Shown piece after piece: positions 20,455 through 29,127 of a stretch of 64,000 nucleotides of DNA. Both the position numbers and the translations under genes were made by a program. The notes below the pieces were generated by a model that ran no database searches, had not been told where the DNA came from, and saw only the letters and a list, made by a program, of their open reading frames with translations. Position 1 is the first letter of the stretch, and each line of letters begins with the position of its first letter. Source of the stretch: Companilactobacillus furfuricola (GTDB lineage Bacteria; Bacillota; Bacilli; Lactobacillales; Lactobacillaceae); the NCBI RefSeq assembly GCF_003946325.1, contig NZ_RHNT01000008.1, forward strand, positions 1 to 64,000. The letters are read 5' to 3'.

Positions 20455-21405
20455 TTAAATCTTTTCGACAACGCGTAACTTTGCACTATGTGCACGATTA
20501 TTTTCGTTTAATTCGTCTTGATTAGGTAATATTGGCTTTCGAGTAACTAACTTGAGAGTCGGTTGAATATCTTTAGGTATAACGGGAAGTCCTCTTGGAA
20601 CATCAACTTCCGACATTTCTTTAAATGTATGTTTAACGATACGATCCTCTAATGATTGAAATGTGATAACACTAATTCTACCACTAGGTTTAATTAAATT
20701 TATCGCTTGATCAAGCGAACGTTCTAATGATCCTAATTCGTCGTTTACAGCTATTCTGATAGCTTGAAAGATCCGTTTTGCTGGATGACCACCAGTTCTG
20801 CGACGGGCAGCTGGGATCGAGTTCTTGATGATGTCTGCTAATTCTAAGGTTGAAGTGATTCGATGATCTTGGCGTGTTCGTTCAATAGAACGAGCGATTT
20901 GCTTAGAAAACTTTTCGTTGCTGTATTTAAAGAAGATCTTGACAAGATCATTGTACGACCAGTCATTAACGATCTTTTCAGCATCAAGATCTTGACGTTG
21001 ATCCATTCTCATGTCTAAACGGGCTTCTTTCTTGTAACTGAAACCCCGGACAGCATCATCAAATTGTGGTGACGAAACGCCTAAATCATAAACTACCCCA
21101 TTAACTTCCGTTACGCCGATTTCATTTAATCGTTCCTGCATATTCTCAAAGTTGTCACGAATCAAGACCAGTTGATTATCTCCGATAACTGACTGGTCTT
21201 GTTTGATCTGATCACCAACTTCAATCGCACTTTCGTCCCGGTCAAATGCATATACCGTGCTGTTGTGTACTCGACTAAGCAATTCTTTAGTGTGTCCACC
21301 GCGACCAAACGTGGCATCCACGTAGATGCCATCATCAGTGGGATTCAACATATCGATAGTTTCCTTTAGCAGAACTGTCTTGTGTGTGTATTCATTAGAA
21401 GTCAA
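20455..21405 (-). CDS. rsmH: 16S rRNA (cytosine1402-N4)-methyltransferase RsmH
   Basis: A 316-residue SAM-dependent methyltransferase (formerly MraW) acting on C1402 in the ribosomal P site. The SAM loop reads [14 protein letters not shown], and [12 protein letters not shown] is the family catalytic segment. It overlaps the end of mraZ by 11 bases. Confidence 0.97.
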   Translation of the reverse strand: MTSNEYTHKTVLLKETIDMLNPTDDGIYVDATFGRGGHTKELLSRVHNSTVYAFDRDESAIEVGDQIKQDQSVIGDNQLVLIRDNFENMQERLNEIGVTEVNGVVYDLGVSSPQFDDAVRGFSYKKEARLDMRMDQRQDLDAEKIVNDWSYNDLVKIFFKYSNEKFSKQIARSIERTRQDHRITSTLELADIIKNSIPAARRRTGGHPAKRIFQAIRIAVNDELGSLERSLDQAINLIKPSGRISVITFQSLEDRIVKHTFKEMSEVDVPRGLPVIPKDIQPTLKLVTRKPILPNQDELNENNRAHSAKLRVVEKI

Positions 21406-21826
21406 AGTCTGTCATCTTCTCCGAAATTTCCTCAAAGTTTTCCTCGGCTTCCTCACTAAACTTAGTCCAGTTATCTTCGTCCCAGATCTCGATTCGATCA
21501 GAAACGCCAACAACAACACAATTCTTTTGCAACTTAGAAAACTTGATCAAAGGAGCCGATAGATTAATCCGGCCTTGCTTGTCAAATTCAACTTCCGTAG
21601 CAGCTGAATAAAAAAATCTAGTAAAAGCACGAGCGTCTTTCTTAGTTAAGGGTAATTTGTCGAGTTGAGCTTCCAGTTTGTTCCACTGGTCCATAGGATA
21701 GCCAAAAAGGCAACCGTCCATCCCACGAGTAATAACAAAAGATTCGCCGATTTCTTGACGAAATTTAGATGGAATGATCAATCTGCCCTTGCTATCGATC
21801 GTATGATGAAATTCCCCCATGAACAT
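21395..21826 (-). CDS. mraZ: Transcriptional regulator MraZ
   Basis: A 143-residue protein with two tandem SpoVT/AbrB-type domains ([13 protein letters not shown] and [12 protein letters not shown]). It binds its own promoter region and regulates the dcw operon. It is the first gene of the leftward cluster. Three 10-bp direct repeats lie 35-64 bases upstream and are good operator candidates. Confidence 0.97.
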   Translation of the reverse strand: MFMGEFHHTIDSKGRLIIPSKFRQEIGESFVITRGMDGCLFGYPMDQWNKLEAQLDKLPLTKKDARAFTRFFYSAATEVEFDKQGRINLSAPLIKFSKLQKNCVVVGVSDRIEIWDEDNWTKFSEEAEENFEEISEKMTDFDF

Positions 21827-21860
21827 CTAAAGCTCACCTCAAATCTTTAACACTTTCTAA

Positions 21861-21890
21861 TTTACCACAATTAACCACAATTAACCACAT
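21861..21890 (-). promoter_or_regulatory. Tandem 10-bp repeats upstream of mraZ, probable MraZ operator
   Basis: On the minus strand the unit TGTGGTTAAT occurs twice and TGTGGTAAAT once, head to tail with exactly 10-bp period. MraZ proteins form rings that bind short GTG-containing direct repeats of this period near their own promoter. The match is by pattern and position. Confidence 0.65.
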
Positions 21891-22059
21891 TAAGTTAAAA
21901 TAATAACAAATAGTTTAAATTAATTGCTAAAAACACTGATAAAACAATGATTCTAGATTGTGGGGACCGGTGGGGGATATTTTCCATTTTTGGAGGAATG
22001 TTGCATAATAGTAGCAGGTGAAGTAACATTTCATTATCAATACGTAGGTGGTGTCACAT

Positions 22060-22176
22060 TTGAACGATAAAAAACCAAAAAGCACTCTAGCTAAAATCAT
22101 TCAAGGATTTGTCTGGTTAATGATCATCGTAACGATCCTAGGTGTAGTACTAGGTATCTTGCCTAGCTTCCTTTAA
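22060..22176 (+). CDS. DUF4044 small membrane protein
   Basis: Thirty-eight codons from TTG (22060) with AGGTGGTG just upstream. A basic N terminus (NDKKPKSTLAKI) is followed by one hydrophobic helix ending GILPSFL. This matches the DUF4044 family found divergently beside mraZ in Lactobacillales. No function is known; a single-span peptide in the inner membrane is predicted. Confidence 0.75.
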   Translation: MNDKKPKSTLAKIIQGFVWLMIIVTILGVVLGILPSFL

Positions 22177-22193
22177 TCTTGAAAGTATCACAC

Positions 22194-22237
22194 ACAAAAA
22201 GGCGCTGTTCTGAATTTCTCAGAACAGCGCCTTTTTA
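22194..22237. terminator. Bidirectional terminator between DUF4044 and thiT
   Basis: A 15-bp perfect stem AAAGGCGCTGTTCTG with its complement, seven-base loop, T-run on the plus side and A-run on the other. It serves DUF4044 on the plus strand and probably thiT on the minus strand. The 190 bases from here to thiT are AT-rich and hold nothing I recognise. Confidence 0.9.
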
Positions 22238-22429
22238 TGTATATTTAAAATGAATTGCAGAAGATAATCATTTCTCCATGATCTCGGTTCGTATTAAATA
22301 TGAATATTTTCACAAGCAAAGGATATTTGCATGTGAATTGTAAATTTTATCAAAATTTATAACAAAATAAATTGTTAAAAAAATATTAAGATTTTTGAAC
22401 ATATCATGAAGATATTTTAATTTAAGACT

Positions 22430-22996
22430 TTATACCAAGATCAGACGATCAAATAATTTATTTAATGCCCAGCTTAAAACAAAAACCATTAGTACATTAA
22501 CAATTAAGCTTCCCCCATTGACCACAAACGAATAGATCCAGGGATTCATCGTCTTTGGTGCAAATGATGCCCAAAAAACACCGCCTGCTAAGAAATGAAA
22601 ACTGTATTTAACCAAAACGCCAAAACTGCTGAAAAATAAGATCCAACCGATGGAACTTTTTCCTTCACGGATCACCTGCTTAACTTTGGCACTTCCTAAT
22701 CCAATCAAACCGATGGCTGAAAATGCTACGGGATATTCTAAAAATCCTTGTAACGGATTAAGTACGCCTCCGCTAGAAAGTCCACGTAATAATAAATCTA
22801 ACAAACCCCAAACTAGACCTGCTATCAGCCCGGCTTTCAATCCACGTCTTAAAGCGAAGATTGCCATAGGTATCAGTCCATAAACTAGTTCGATCGACGA
22901 TACGCCAAACGAATGTGGTATGAAACTCAGTACTTGAGCTGCAGCAGTGACTAGTGCACCTTCAGTCAGTATGATCAACTTTTGATTTTTTGCCAT
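22430..22996 (-). CDS. thiT: Thiamine ECF transporter substrate-binding subunit ThiT
   Basis: A 188-residue membrane protein with about six helices, the S-component that binds thiamine and partners with a shared ECF energising module encoded elsewhere. ATG at 22996 is chosen over an upstream GTG because AAAGGGAG lies right before it. A TPP riboswitch upstream supports the substrate assignment. Confidence 0.93.
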   Translation of the reverse strand: MAKNQKLIILTEGALVTAAAQVLSFIPHSFGVSSIELVYGLIPMAIFALRRGLKAGLIAGLVWGLLDLLLRGLSSGGVLNPLQGFLEYPVAFSAIGLIGLGSAKVKQVIREGKSSIGWILFFSSFGVLVKYSFHFLAGGVFWASFAPKTMNPWIYSFVVNGGSLIVNVLMVFVLSWALNKLFDRLILV

Positions 22997-23031
22997 AAAA
23001 AAACTCCCTTTGCTGGTCACCACAAGAGAGT
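22997..23031 (-). terminator. thiT leader attenuator hairpin
   Basis: On the minus strand ACTCTCTT pairs with AAGGGAGT and is followed by seven T directly before the thiT ATG. The 3' arm is also the thiT ribosome-binding site, so the hairpin can block both elongation and translation. Confidence 0.7.
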
Positions 23032-23047
23032 TTACGCTTATTTATAA

Positions 23048-23130
23048 AACACTGTCCCTACGCATGCATTAACATAACAGGTTTTAAGGGTCTGAATAAA
23101 ATCACTCTCAGCCGATTGGCTCCCCTAGTG
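23048..23130 (-). promoter_or_regulatory. TPP riboswitch (THI element)
   Basis: Minus-strand sequence contains the family landmarks in order: ACTAGGGGAGCC, GGCTGAGAGTG, CAGACCCTT, AACCTG, TTAATGC and GCGTAGGGA. Thiamine pyrophosphate binding should favour the downstream hairpin and shut off thiT. It begins nine bases after the minD stop, so its promoter lies within minD or transcription comes from the mreC operon. Confidence 0.97.
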
Positions 23131-23138
23131 TTGACTAT

Positions 23139-23939
23139 TTAATTATTTCTGCCGAACATTCGACTCATGAAGCCACGTTTCTTAGGTTGTTCGAACAATG
23201 TTAATGGCACATTTTCGCCAAGCATCCTTCGAGCAATATTGCGATAGCCACGACCTGCTTCACTTTCAGGATTAGATACGATCGTTTGCCCCGAATTTGA
23301 TGAAGAAATAACTTCATCCTCATCAACGATGATCCCGATCAAAGGAATACCGAGGTGATTAACGATGTCTTCGATCTTCATTGATGTTCCTTCGTTGATC
23401 ATATTCTTTCGGATCCGGTTGATGACCAAATGCGGTGTGATCGGCATTTCCAAGCTTTCCAAAATTCCAACCACTCGATCTGAATCACTCACCGAAGCAA
23501 TCTCAGGATTAGTAACTACCAAAGCAGCTTCTGCAGAATTGACTGCATTTTTAAAACCATATTCAATTCCAGCTGGACAATCGATCATGACAAAATCAAA
23601 TCGTTGCTTCAAATACTCGATAATAGTATTAACTGAATTGCTATCAAGAACGTATTTGTCAGAAAATTGCGATGCCGCCAACAAATAAAGATTATCTCCG
23701 AAGCGCGGATCACGGACCAAAGCCTGAGATAAGACAACTCTTTGTTGAGCAACATCAACAATATCGTAAACAATTCTCTTAGTTAATCCTAAAAAAGCAT
23801 CCAGATTGCGCAGACCGATATCTAAATCGACCATACAAACTTTCTTACCCATCGATGCAAGTTCGGTACTGACATTAGCAGTGGTAGTAGTTTTACCAAC
23901 TCCACCCTTACCAGATGTCACAACGATAGAAATTCCCAT
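23139..23939 (-). CDS. minD: Septum-site determining ATPase MinD
   Basis: A 266-residue ParA/MinD-type ATPase with deviant Walker A GKGGVGKTT at 10-18 and a C-terminal amphipathic membrane-targeting helix (KRGFMSRMFGRNN). It recruits MinC to the membrane to prevent polar septa. It lies two bases after minC; DivIVA (8744) is the candidate topological factor. Confidence 0.97.
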   Translation of the reverse strand: MGISIVVTSGKGGVGKTTTTANVSTELASMGKKVCMVDLDIGLRNLDAFLGLTKRIVYDIVDVAQQRVVLSQALVRDPRFGDNLYLLAASQFSDKYVLDSNSVNTIIEYLKQRFDFVMIDCPAGIEYGFKNAVNSAEAALVVTNPEIASVSDSDRVVGILESLEMPITPHLVINRIRKNMINEGTSMKIEDIVNHLGIPLIGIIVDEDEVISSSNSGQTIVSNPESEAGRGYRNIARRMLGENVPLTLFEQPKKRGFMSRMFGRNN

Positions 23940-23941
23940 AA

Positions 23942-24604
23942 CTACTCGGTCCTCTTTCTTACTTCATTAATTACTTCTTTGTAATCCTTTAAGTCTTCAA
24001 CACTAATTGTATGCATATCATCAATGTGAGCAAATTTAAAATTCTGAAATTTGTCAGCATCATCTTCAGTAACGATTTCTACAACGTCAGCTATCCGATA
24101 CTGAGCAGCACCATTCAAATTACCAACGATTGCTGCATTGGTATTATCAGGAAAACCAGCTTGCACTATCCCTTGAACCGGCCCTAATAAATAAATAGTA
24201 CCATCCGTTGTGATTTGTGCTCCTTCATGCAAGGTCCCAAGAAAAATCACATCACCCTTGTACTCTTTTTTTTGACCGCTTCTAATGATACCAGTCTCAA
24301 GATTGATTTTATTGTTCTCAATGATTTGGTCTGATTCAGACTTGAGGATCACATCTGATTCGATTCTTTTTAACTGGATCTGCGGATATTTTTCAAAGAC
24401 TGTTTGGATCTGTTGAACTTGTTCATTATCAAAAAGCCGATTACCTGTTTTCACGGTAAATTGAATCGTGTTGTCTTCCTGCGTACCAATGGTCTGCTCG
24501 ACGATCATGTTCTTCAATTGAGCAAGTGCATCGTCAAATGAACTCTTATCGTCGATCACAACGACAAAACCATCTTTGCTTCCTTTAAGAGTGACATCAC
24601 TCAT
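23942..24604 (-). CDS. minC: Septum-site inhibitor MinC
   Basis: A 220-residue inhibitor of FtsZ polymerisation. The N-terminal domain (residues 1-100) is followed by the C-terminal beta-helix starting near TGIIRSGQKKEYKGDVIFLG, which binds MinD. It overlaps mreD by four bases. Confidence 0.95.
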   Translation of the reverse strand: MSDVTLKGSKDGFVVVIDDKSSFDDALAQLKNMIVEQTIGTQEDNTIQFTVKTGNRLFDNEQVQQIQTVFEKYPQIQLKRIESDVILKSESDQIIENNKINLETGIIRSGQKKEYKGDVIFLGTLHEGAQITTDGTIYLLGPVQGIVQAGFPDNTNAAIVGNLNGAAQYRIADVVEIVTEDDADKFQNFKFAHIDDMHTISVEDLKDYKEVINEVRKRTE

Positions 24605-25143
24605 TTAGTTCCCCTCCTATATTTAACCAGCCAATCACTCAGATCAGCAAAAGGAACATATAGGATGAAAAATACTACGATGTTCCAAAGTAAAGTTGGG
24701 CCAAGGATGAAGGTAATGAAATCATCTACATCAGCAGAAGCTAATCTAAATAATTTTTCTAGTAGAAAAACACCAGCTTGCAAAGTCGTCAAGGCTAAGA
24801 AGTATACTGACATCTCATAACCAACTGATGATTTTGCAAACAAATATTTATAGTGGTCGATCCCTACTAAAATCAAAGGCAGCAAAATCGTATATAAACC
24901 GATGATGCCAAAATAATAAGAATCATAGATCAAACCGAAGACGATCCCATAAGTCAAGATTGCCCGCCGACTGTCGATCCGAAAAGTCAACAATACTAGT
25001 ACCATCAACATTAATTGGGGTTCGACTGTTAAATTCTCAATATTCATATTATTCAAAAATGACCACTTAATCAATCCGTCCAAGTAAAAAGCTAATAAGA
25101 TAAAAATTACTTGTCCGATTATCTTACGTGTTTTAAAAGGCAT
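24601..25143 (-). CDS. mreD: Rod-shape determining membrane protein MreD
   Basis: A 180-residue polytopic protein with about five hydrophobic segments, including the conserved YGIVFGLIYDSYYFGIIGLY stretch. It forms the elongation complex with MreC and MreB. It overlaps mreC by one base and minC by four, so translation is likely coupled. Confidence 0.94.
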   Translation of the reverse strand: MPFKTRKIIGQVIFILLAFYLDGLIKWSFLNNMNIENLTVEPQLMLMVLVLLTFRIDSRRAILTYGIVFGLIYDSYYFGIIGLYTILLPLILVGIDHYKYLFAKSSVGYEMSVYFLALTTLQAGVFLLEKLFRLASADVDDFITFILGPTLLWNIVVFFILYVPFADLSDWLVKYRRGTK

Positions 25144-26006
25144 TATTTTTCACCACTTACCGTAGATTTAATAACTGTGACCACGGTAAAGTTACGTAAC
25201 TCAGCTGCTGGTGTAATGTAAACTGAATTAGTCATACCATAGTTGTCTTTCTTAAGTCCGTGAACTTTACCAATATACAATCCTCGAGGTGTTCTACCAC
25301 CCAATCCAGAGGTAATGACTTTTTGACCTTTTTTTATACCCTTAACAGAGTTGACGTTTTCCATGACGATATCTCCAGTACTGTCATCGTAACGACTAAC
25401 AACACCAGTAACATTCGTATCTTTATCACCAAGGATCTCGGCGGCAAACTTATCGTTGATCTCATTATCAGTAGATACTAATTCGACCTTTGAACTCACC
25501 TTGTCAACTTCAATGATACGTCCGATCAAGCCTTTACCAGACATAACTGGCATGTTTTTCTTCAATCCGCTAGTTGAACCACGATTGATCGTTAAGTAGT
25601 TTTGCCAACTACTTGGTGAACGAGATAAAACAGAAGCATTGGTCGTATCATAATCAGTTAAAGTACTATTTAATTTCAATTCTTGTTTGAGCTTTTTATT
25701 CTCGTCTTGAACTACTTTTAATTTAGCTTGATTTTGAGCTAAATCACCTATTTTTGACTTCAAGCGACGATTTTCTTGATAAGTGTTATACAAATCAGAA
25801 AATTCTGACGAAGTGTTTTTGACAGCATTCACTGGATATGCGAAGACACCACCTACAACACTCACCACGTCATTGCCGACTTGTTGAACAAAAGGAGGAG
25901 TTTCTTTTTTATTTCTGACGTTAACAGATACCGCCAAAAGTCCAAAAGTCACGATAATGATTATCATTAAAATAATTAACTTTTTATTTGAAAAAAACTT
26001 TTGCAT
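25143..26006 (-). CDS. mreC: Rod-shape determining protein MreC
   Basis: A 287-residue bitopic protein: transmembrane helix at about 8-28, coiled coil at about 70-105, then the extracellular beta-rich MreC domain (VLSRSPSSWQNYLTINRG). It scaffolds the elongation machinery. It follows mreB after an intrinsic terminator. Confidence 0.96.
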   Translation of the reverse strand: MQKFFSNKKLIILMIIIIVTFGLLAVSVNVRNKKETPPFVQQVGNDVVSVVGGVFAYPVNAVKNTSSEFSDLYNTYQENRRLKSKIGDLAQNQAKLKVVQDENKKLKQELKLNSTLTDYDTTNASVLSRSPSSWQNYLTINRGSTSGLKKNMPVMSGKGLIGRIIEVDKVSSKVELVSTDNEINDKFAAEILGDKDTNVTGVVSRYDDSTGDIVMENVNSVKGIKKGQKVITSGLGGRTPRGLYIGKVHGLKKDNYGMTNSVYITPAAELRNFTVVTVIKSTVSGEK

Positions 26007-26035
26007 TTCTTCCTCCTACCTGTAAACAAAAAACA

Positions 26036-26066
26036 AATAAAAAAGCGGGGCATCCCCGCTTATTTT
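26036..26066 (-). terminator. Terminator between mreB and mreC
   Basis: Stem AAGCGGGG/CCCCGCTT with a three-base loop and T-run on the minus strand. It overlaps the mreB stop codon. Only part of transcription is expected to continue into mreC-mreD-minC-minD. Confidence 0.88.
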
Positions 26067-27085
26067 TGACGACGCATTACATCGATATTCTTAAGTGATT
26101 CTCCAGTACCGATGGCTACACAATCTAGTGGGTCTTGCGCAATAAATACAGGCACCCCAGTTGCTTCAGAGATAACCTCTGGTAAATGATGCAATAGTGC
26201 ACCACCACCAGTAAGGACGATACCATGATCGATCACATCAGCAGCAATTTCTGGTGATGTCTCTTCAAGAGTTTCTTTGATAGTTTCAATGATCTCTTGA
26301 ACATCTTCATGAATGGCAGTTGCTACATCTTCGCCCTCTAAAGTAATAGTCTTAGGCAAGCCTGTAACTAGATCACGACCACGAATTTGCATTGATTCAA
26401 GTTCTTTTGACTTCTCGATAGAAGCGGAACCAACTTGCATTTTAACTTCTTCTGAAGTTCTTTCACCAATTTGCAAATTAAAGTTTGTTTTGATATATGC
26501 TGAAATTGACTCATCAAACTTATCTCCAGCGACTCTAATAGAGCGTGAAGAAACAATACCACCAAGTGAGATAGTTGCAACATCAGTAGTACCACCACCA
26601 ATATCAACAACCATATTACCTGTTGGATCCATAACTGGAAGTCCCGCACCAATTGCAGCAGCGAATGGTTCTTCAATTACGTATGCTTCTTTTGCTCCGG
26701 CATGTTGAGTAGCTTCAATAACAGCACGCTTTTCAACTTCAGTAACACCACTTGGCACACAAACCATGACGCTAGGTTTAGAATTTCCAGTAGTCTTCTC
26801 AATGAAGTATTTCATCATTGCGGCTGTTGTGTCGTAATCAGCGATCACACCATCACGCATTGGACGAATCGCAGATATACTGCCGGGTGTACGTCCAATC
26901 ATTTCTCTCGCATCAGAGCCAACTGCTACGATCTCACCAGTATTGTTATTCTTTGCAACTACTGATGGTTCATTTAAAACGATACCCTTGCTTTCAACGA
27001 AAACAAGTGTATTTGCTGTACCTAAGTCAATACCAACTTTTTTTGATCCTATACCAAACAATTTTTTATTCTCCTTTAATTGCAC
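26060..27085 (-). CDS. mreB: Rod-shape determining actin homologue MreB
   Basis: A 341-residue actin-like ATPase. Phosphate 1 motif is [14 protein letters not shown] and phosphate 2 [12 protein letters not shown]. It organises lateral wall synthesis. A paralogue lies at 44821-45810. The N-terminal [16 protein letters not shown] is a basic, partly hydrophobic extension that may touch the membrane. Confidence 0.96.
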   Translation of the reverse strand: MQLKENKKLFGIGSKKVGIDLGTANTLVFVESKGIVLNEPSVVAKNNNTGEIVAVGSDAREMIGRTPGSISAIRPMRDGVIADYDTTAAMMKYFIEKTTGNSKPSVMVCVPSGVTEVEKRAVIEATQHAGAKEAYVIEEPFAAAIGAGLPVMDPTGNMVVDIGGGTTDVATISLGGIVSSRSIRVAGDKFDESISAYIKTNFNLQIGERTSEEVKMQVGSASIEKSKELESMQIRGRDLVTGLPKTITLEGEDVATAIHEDVQEIIETIKETLEETSPEIAADVIDHGIVLTGGGALLHHLPEVISEATGVPVFIAQDPLDCVAIGTGESLKNIDVMRRQK

Positions 27086-27106
27086 ACCACATTTACACTA
27101 AACAAA

Positions 27107-27115
27107 ATTATATCA
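27107..27115 (-). promoter_or_regulatory. Extended -10 promoter of mreB
   Basis: Minus strand reads TGATATAAT in the radC-mreB gap, with TTTAAA 17 bases upstream of the hexamer as a weak -35. It would let mreB be transcribed apart from radC. Confidence 0.5.
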
Positions 27116-27153
27116 TATAACGGGCCAATTTAAAGCAACTGAGCTATTGAACA

Positions 27154-27795
27154 TCAAATTAAATCTTGAGCTTTAAAACTCAAGAATTCATGCGAAGTAA
27201 CAATAATATGATCAACAAAATTTATTCCAACCAATTCGCAACATTCTTTGAGACGAGCTGAGAATCTCCGATCTTCCGGAGAGGCTACTAAGCTGCCTCC
27301 AGGATGGTTATGAGAAATGATCAACTGAGGCGCAGATAGCTGCAAGCCAACCCGCAAAATATCGCGTGGATGAACCGTTGCAGAATCGATCGTACCCATG
27401 AAGATCGTTCGTTCCTCAATGACATGGAATCCATTATCCAAATAAACTGCTATTAATTTTTCCTGTGGTGAATTTCCGATTTTTTTAATGAGATATTTCC
27501 CCAATTTCAACATTGAAATTTGTTCTTTGGGGATCGTATCGCGCTCGATTTTTCTAGCACCTAATTCAATAGCTGCCATTAGTTTGCAGGCTTGAGCGGT
27601 GCCTACACCCTTTTGTTGTAATAATGTATCCAAACTTAATTTTCTCAGATTATCAGAACCGATCAAAACGTTGGCTGATAGCTTCGTTACATCACAGCCC
27701 TTAGTACCTTTGCCTAATATGACCGCGATCAGTTCTTGAGTTGTTAATGCTGTTGTACCATGCTTTTGAAGTTTTTCTCGTATATTTATCATCAT
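27154..27795 (-). CDS. radC: RadC family (UPF0758) protein
   Basis: A 213-residue protein with an N-terminal helix-hairpin-helix region (QQKGVGTAQACKLMAAIELG) and a C-terminal JAMM-type metal site: H162, H164 and D175 in SHNHPGGSLVASPED. It is shorter at the N terminus than usual and lacks the leading RPRE segment. No ribosome-binding site precedes the ATG, only eight bases after the folC stop. The biochemical role is unresolved; the old DNA-repair assignment is not secure. Confidence 0.9.
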   Translation of the reverse strand: MMINIREKLQKHGTTALTTQELIAVILGKGTKGCDVTKLSANVLIGSDNLRKLSLDTLLQQKGVGTAQACKLMAAIELGARKIERDTIPKEQISMLKLGKYLIKKIGNSPQEKLIAVYLDNGFHVIEERTIFMGTIDSATVHPRDILRVGLQLSAPQLIISHNHPGGSLVASPEDRRFSARLKECCELVGINFVDHIIVTSHEFLSFKAQDLI

Positions 27796-27803
27796 GTAAT
27801 AAA

Positions 27804-29072
27804 TTACGATTTAAATTTGTTTTCTAACTCGGAAACCAAATAAAATGATCCCGTGATCAAAAATATCTGATCTGACGTCATTGTCTTGATCACTTGGTTG
27901 ATTTTCTGATGATAGTCACTAACAAATTCAATATTATCAAAGCCTTCTAAATCATAATCGTTCTCTTTAGCAGCTCGGGATAATGAGAGATTCGACACGT
28001 ATACTGTTGAAACTTTTGAAGCTAATAAAGTCAAGATATCGGCTCTATCCTTGTCTTTCATCCCTGTATATAAGATAATTATATCTTTTTTGGGCCAATT
28101 TGCATTTAAAGAATTTATTAAATTGTCAATAGCAGCCAAATTATGCGCCCCATCCATGAGTACTAATGGGTCGTTTTGAACAATCTGTTCTCTTCCTAAC
28201 AGTCGATTATTGTCAATTGATTCTTGGATCAACCGGATATATGACTGACTTTTGGCCTGCCCTTGCAAAATAAGAAATGCCTTAATTGCAATCGCAGCAT
28301 TTTGTGAATTTGTTTGTTCAAATCCAAAGACTTGAATAGCTTGAATTGTAACTAATTTTTCTGAATAAGTAAATCGATTTTTGAATTCTTTTATTTTAAA
28401 TTTTTCTACAAAAAAATCTTTATCTAATTCATATAAAGGACTAGCTTGATTGTTAGCGCGTTCATAAACAATGCTTCTCACATCATCTGATAATTTTCCG
28501 CAAACGATGGGGACTTTTGGCTTAATGATGCCAGCTTTTTCACGAGCGATATCTTGGATCGTTGGTCCAATAATTTTCTCATGATCCAGCCCGATCGAGG
28601 TGATAATGGAAAGTTCTGGGGTGATGACGTTTGTCTTATCGTGCTCCGCCCCGATACCGACTTCAATAATCGCGATGTCAACGCGATCACGGAAGTATAG
28701 GAACCCCATAATAGTGACGAACTCAAACTCGATCAATTCGATCCCTGAAGTTTTTTCAAGTATCAAATTGACTAGTTCCACGATTTGTTCGTCACTGATC
28801 ATCTGATGATTTATTTGGATCCGTTCGTTGAACCTCAATACATAAGGAGAAGTGAACATCCCCACGCGTTGATCAGTTTGTTCTAACAAGTTAGCCAAAT
28901 AATTGACTGTCGAGCCCTTACCGTTTGTCCCAGTAACATGAACAGTCTTATATGAATTTTGAGGATCACCTAACCGTTTAAGAGCATTTTTGATATCCGT
29001 TAAATCATTGCGCTTGTGCATCCGAGGCAATCCGTGAATATAGTTTAAAGCTTCTTGATAAGTTTTGATCAT
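27804..29072 (-). CDS. folC: Folylpolyglutamate/dihydrofolate synthase
   Basis: A 422-residue Mur-ligase-like enzyme that adds glutamate to folates. ATP loop is HVTGTNGKGSTVNYL near residue 45. AAGGA precedes the ATG. It lies directly after the valS terminator, with radC downstream. The dihydrofolate synthase activity cannot be judged from sequence alone. Confidence 0.95.
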   Translation of the reverse strand: MIKTYQEALNYIHGLPRMHKRNDLTDIKNALKRLGDPQNSYKTVHVTGTNGKGSTVNYLANLLEQTDQRVGMFTSPYVLRFNERIQINHQMISDEQIVELVNLILEKTSGIELIEFEFVTIMGFLYFRDRVDIAIIEVGIGAEHDKTNVITPELSIITSIGLDHEKIIGPTIQDIAREKAGIIKPKVPIVCGKLSDDVRSIVYERANNQASPLYELDKDFFVEKFKIKEFKNRFTYSEKLVTIQAIQVFGFEQTNSQNAAIAIKAFLILQGQAKSQSYIRLIQESIDNNRLLGREQIVQNDPLVLMDGAHNLAAIDNLINSLNANWPKKDIIILYTGMKDKDRADILTLLASKVSTVYVSNLSLSRAAKENDYDLEGFDNIEFVSDYHQKINQVIKTMTSDQIFLITGSFYLVSELENKFKS

Positions 29073-29083
29073 AATATGTCCTT

Positions 29084-29116
29084 AAAAAAAACATCTAGTC
29101 AGCTCGGCTAGATGTT
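29084..29116 (-). terminator. valS terminator
   Basis: Stem ACATCTAG/CTAGATGT and eight T on the minus strand, ending only 12 bases before the folC start. folC expression therefore depends on read-through or on a promoter inside valS. Confidence 0.85.
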
Positions 29117-29127
29117 TTGATTTTTAA

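Noticed and set aside
21861-21890. Tandem repeats as a CRISPR array
   Set aside because: Only 10-bp units without spacers; explained better as a regulator binding site.
22000-22028. A 7-codon frame with a strong GGAGG site upstream of DUF4044
   Set aside because: It stops after seven codons, shows no attenuator structure, and may be chance.
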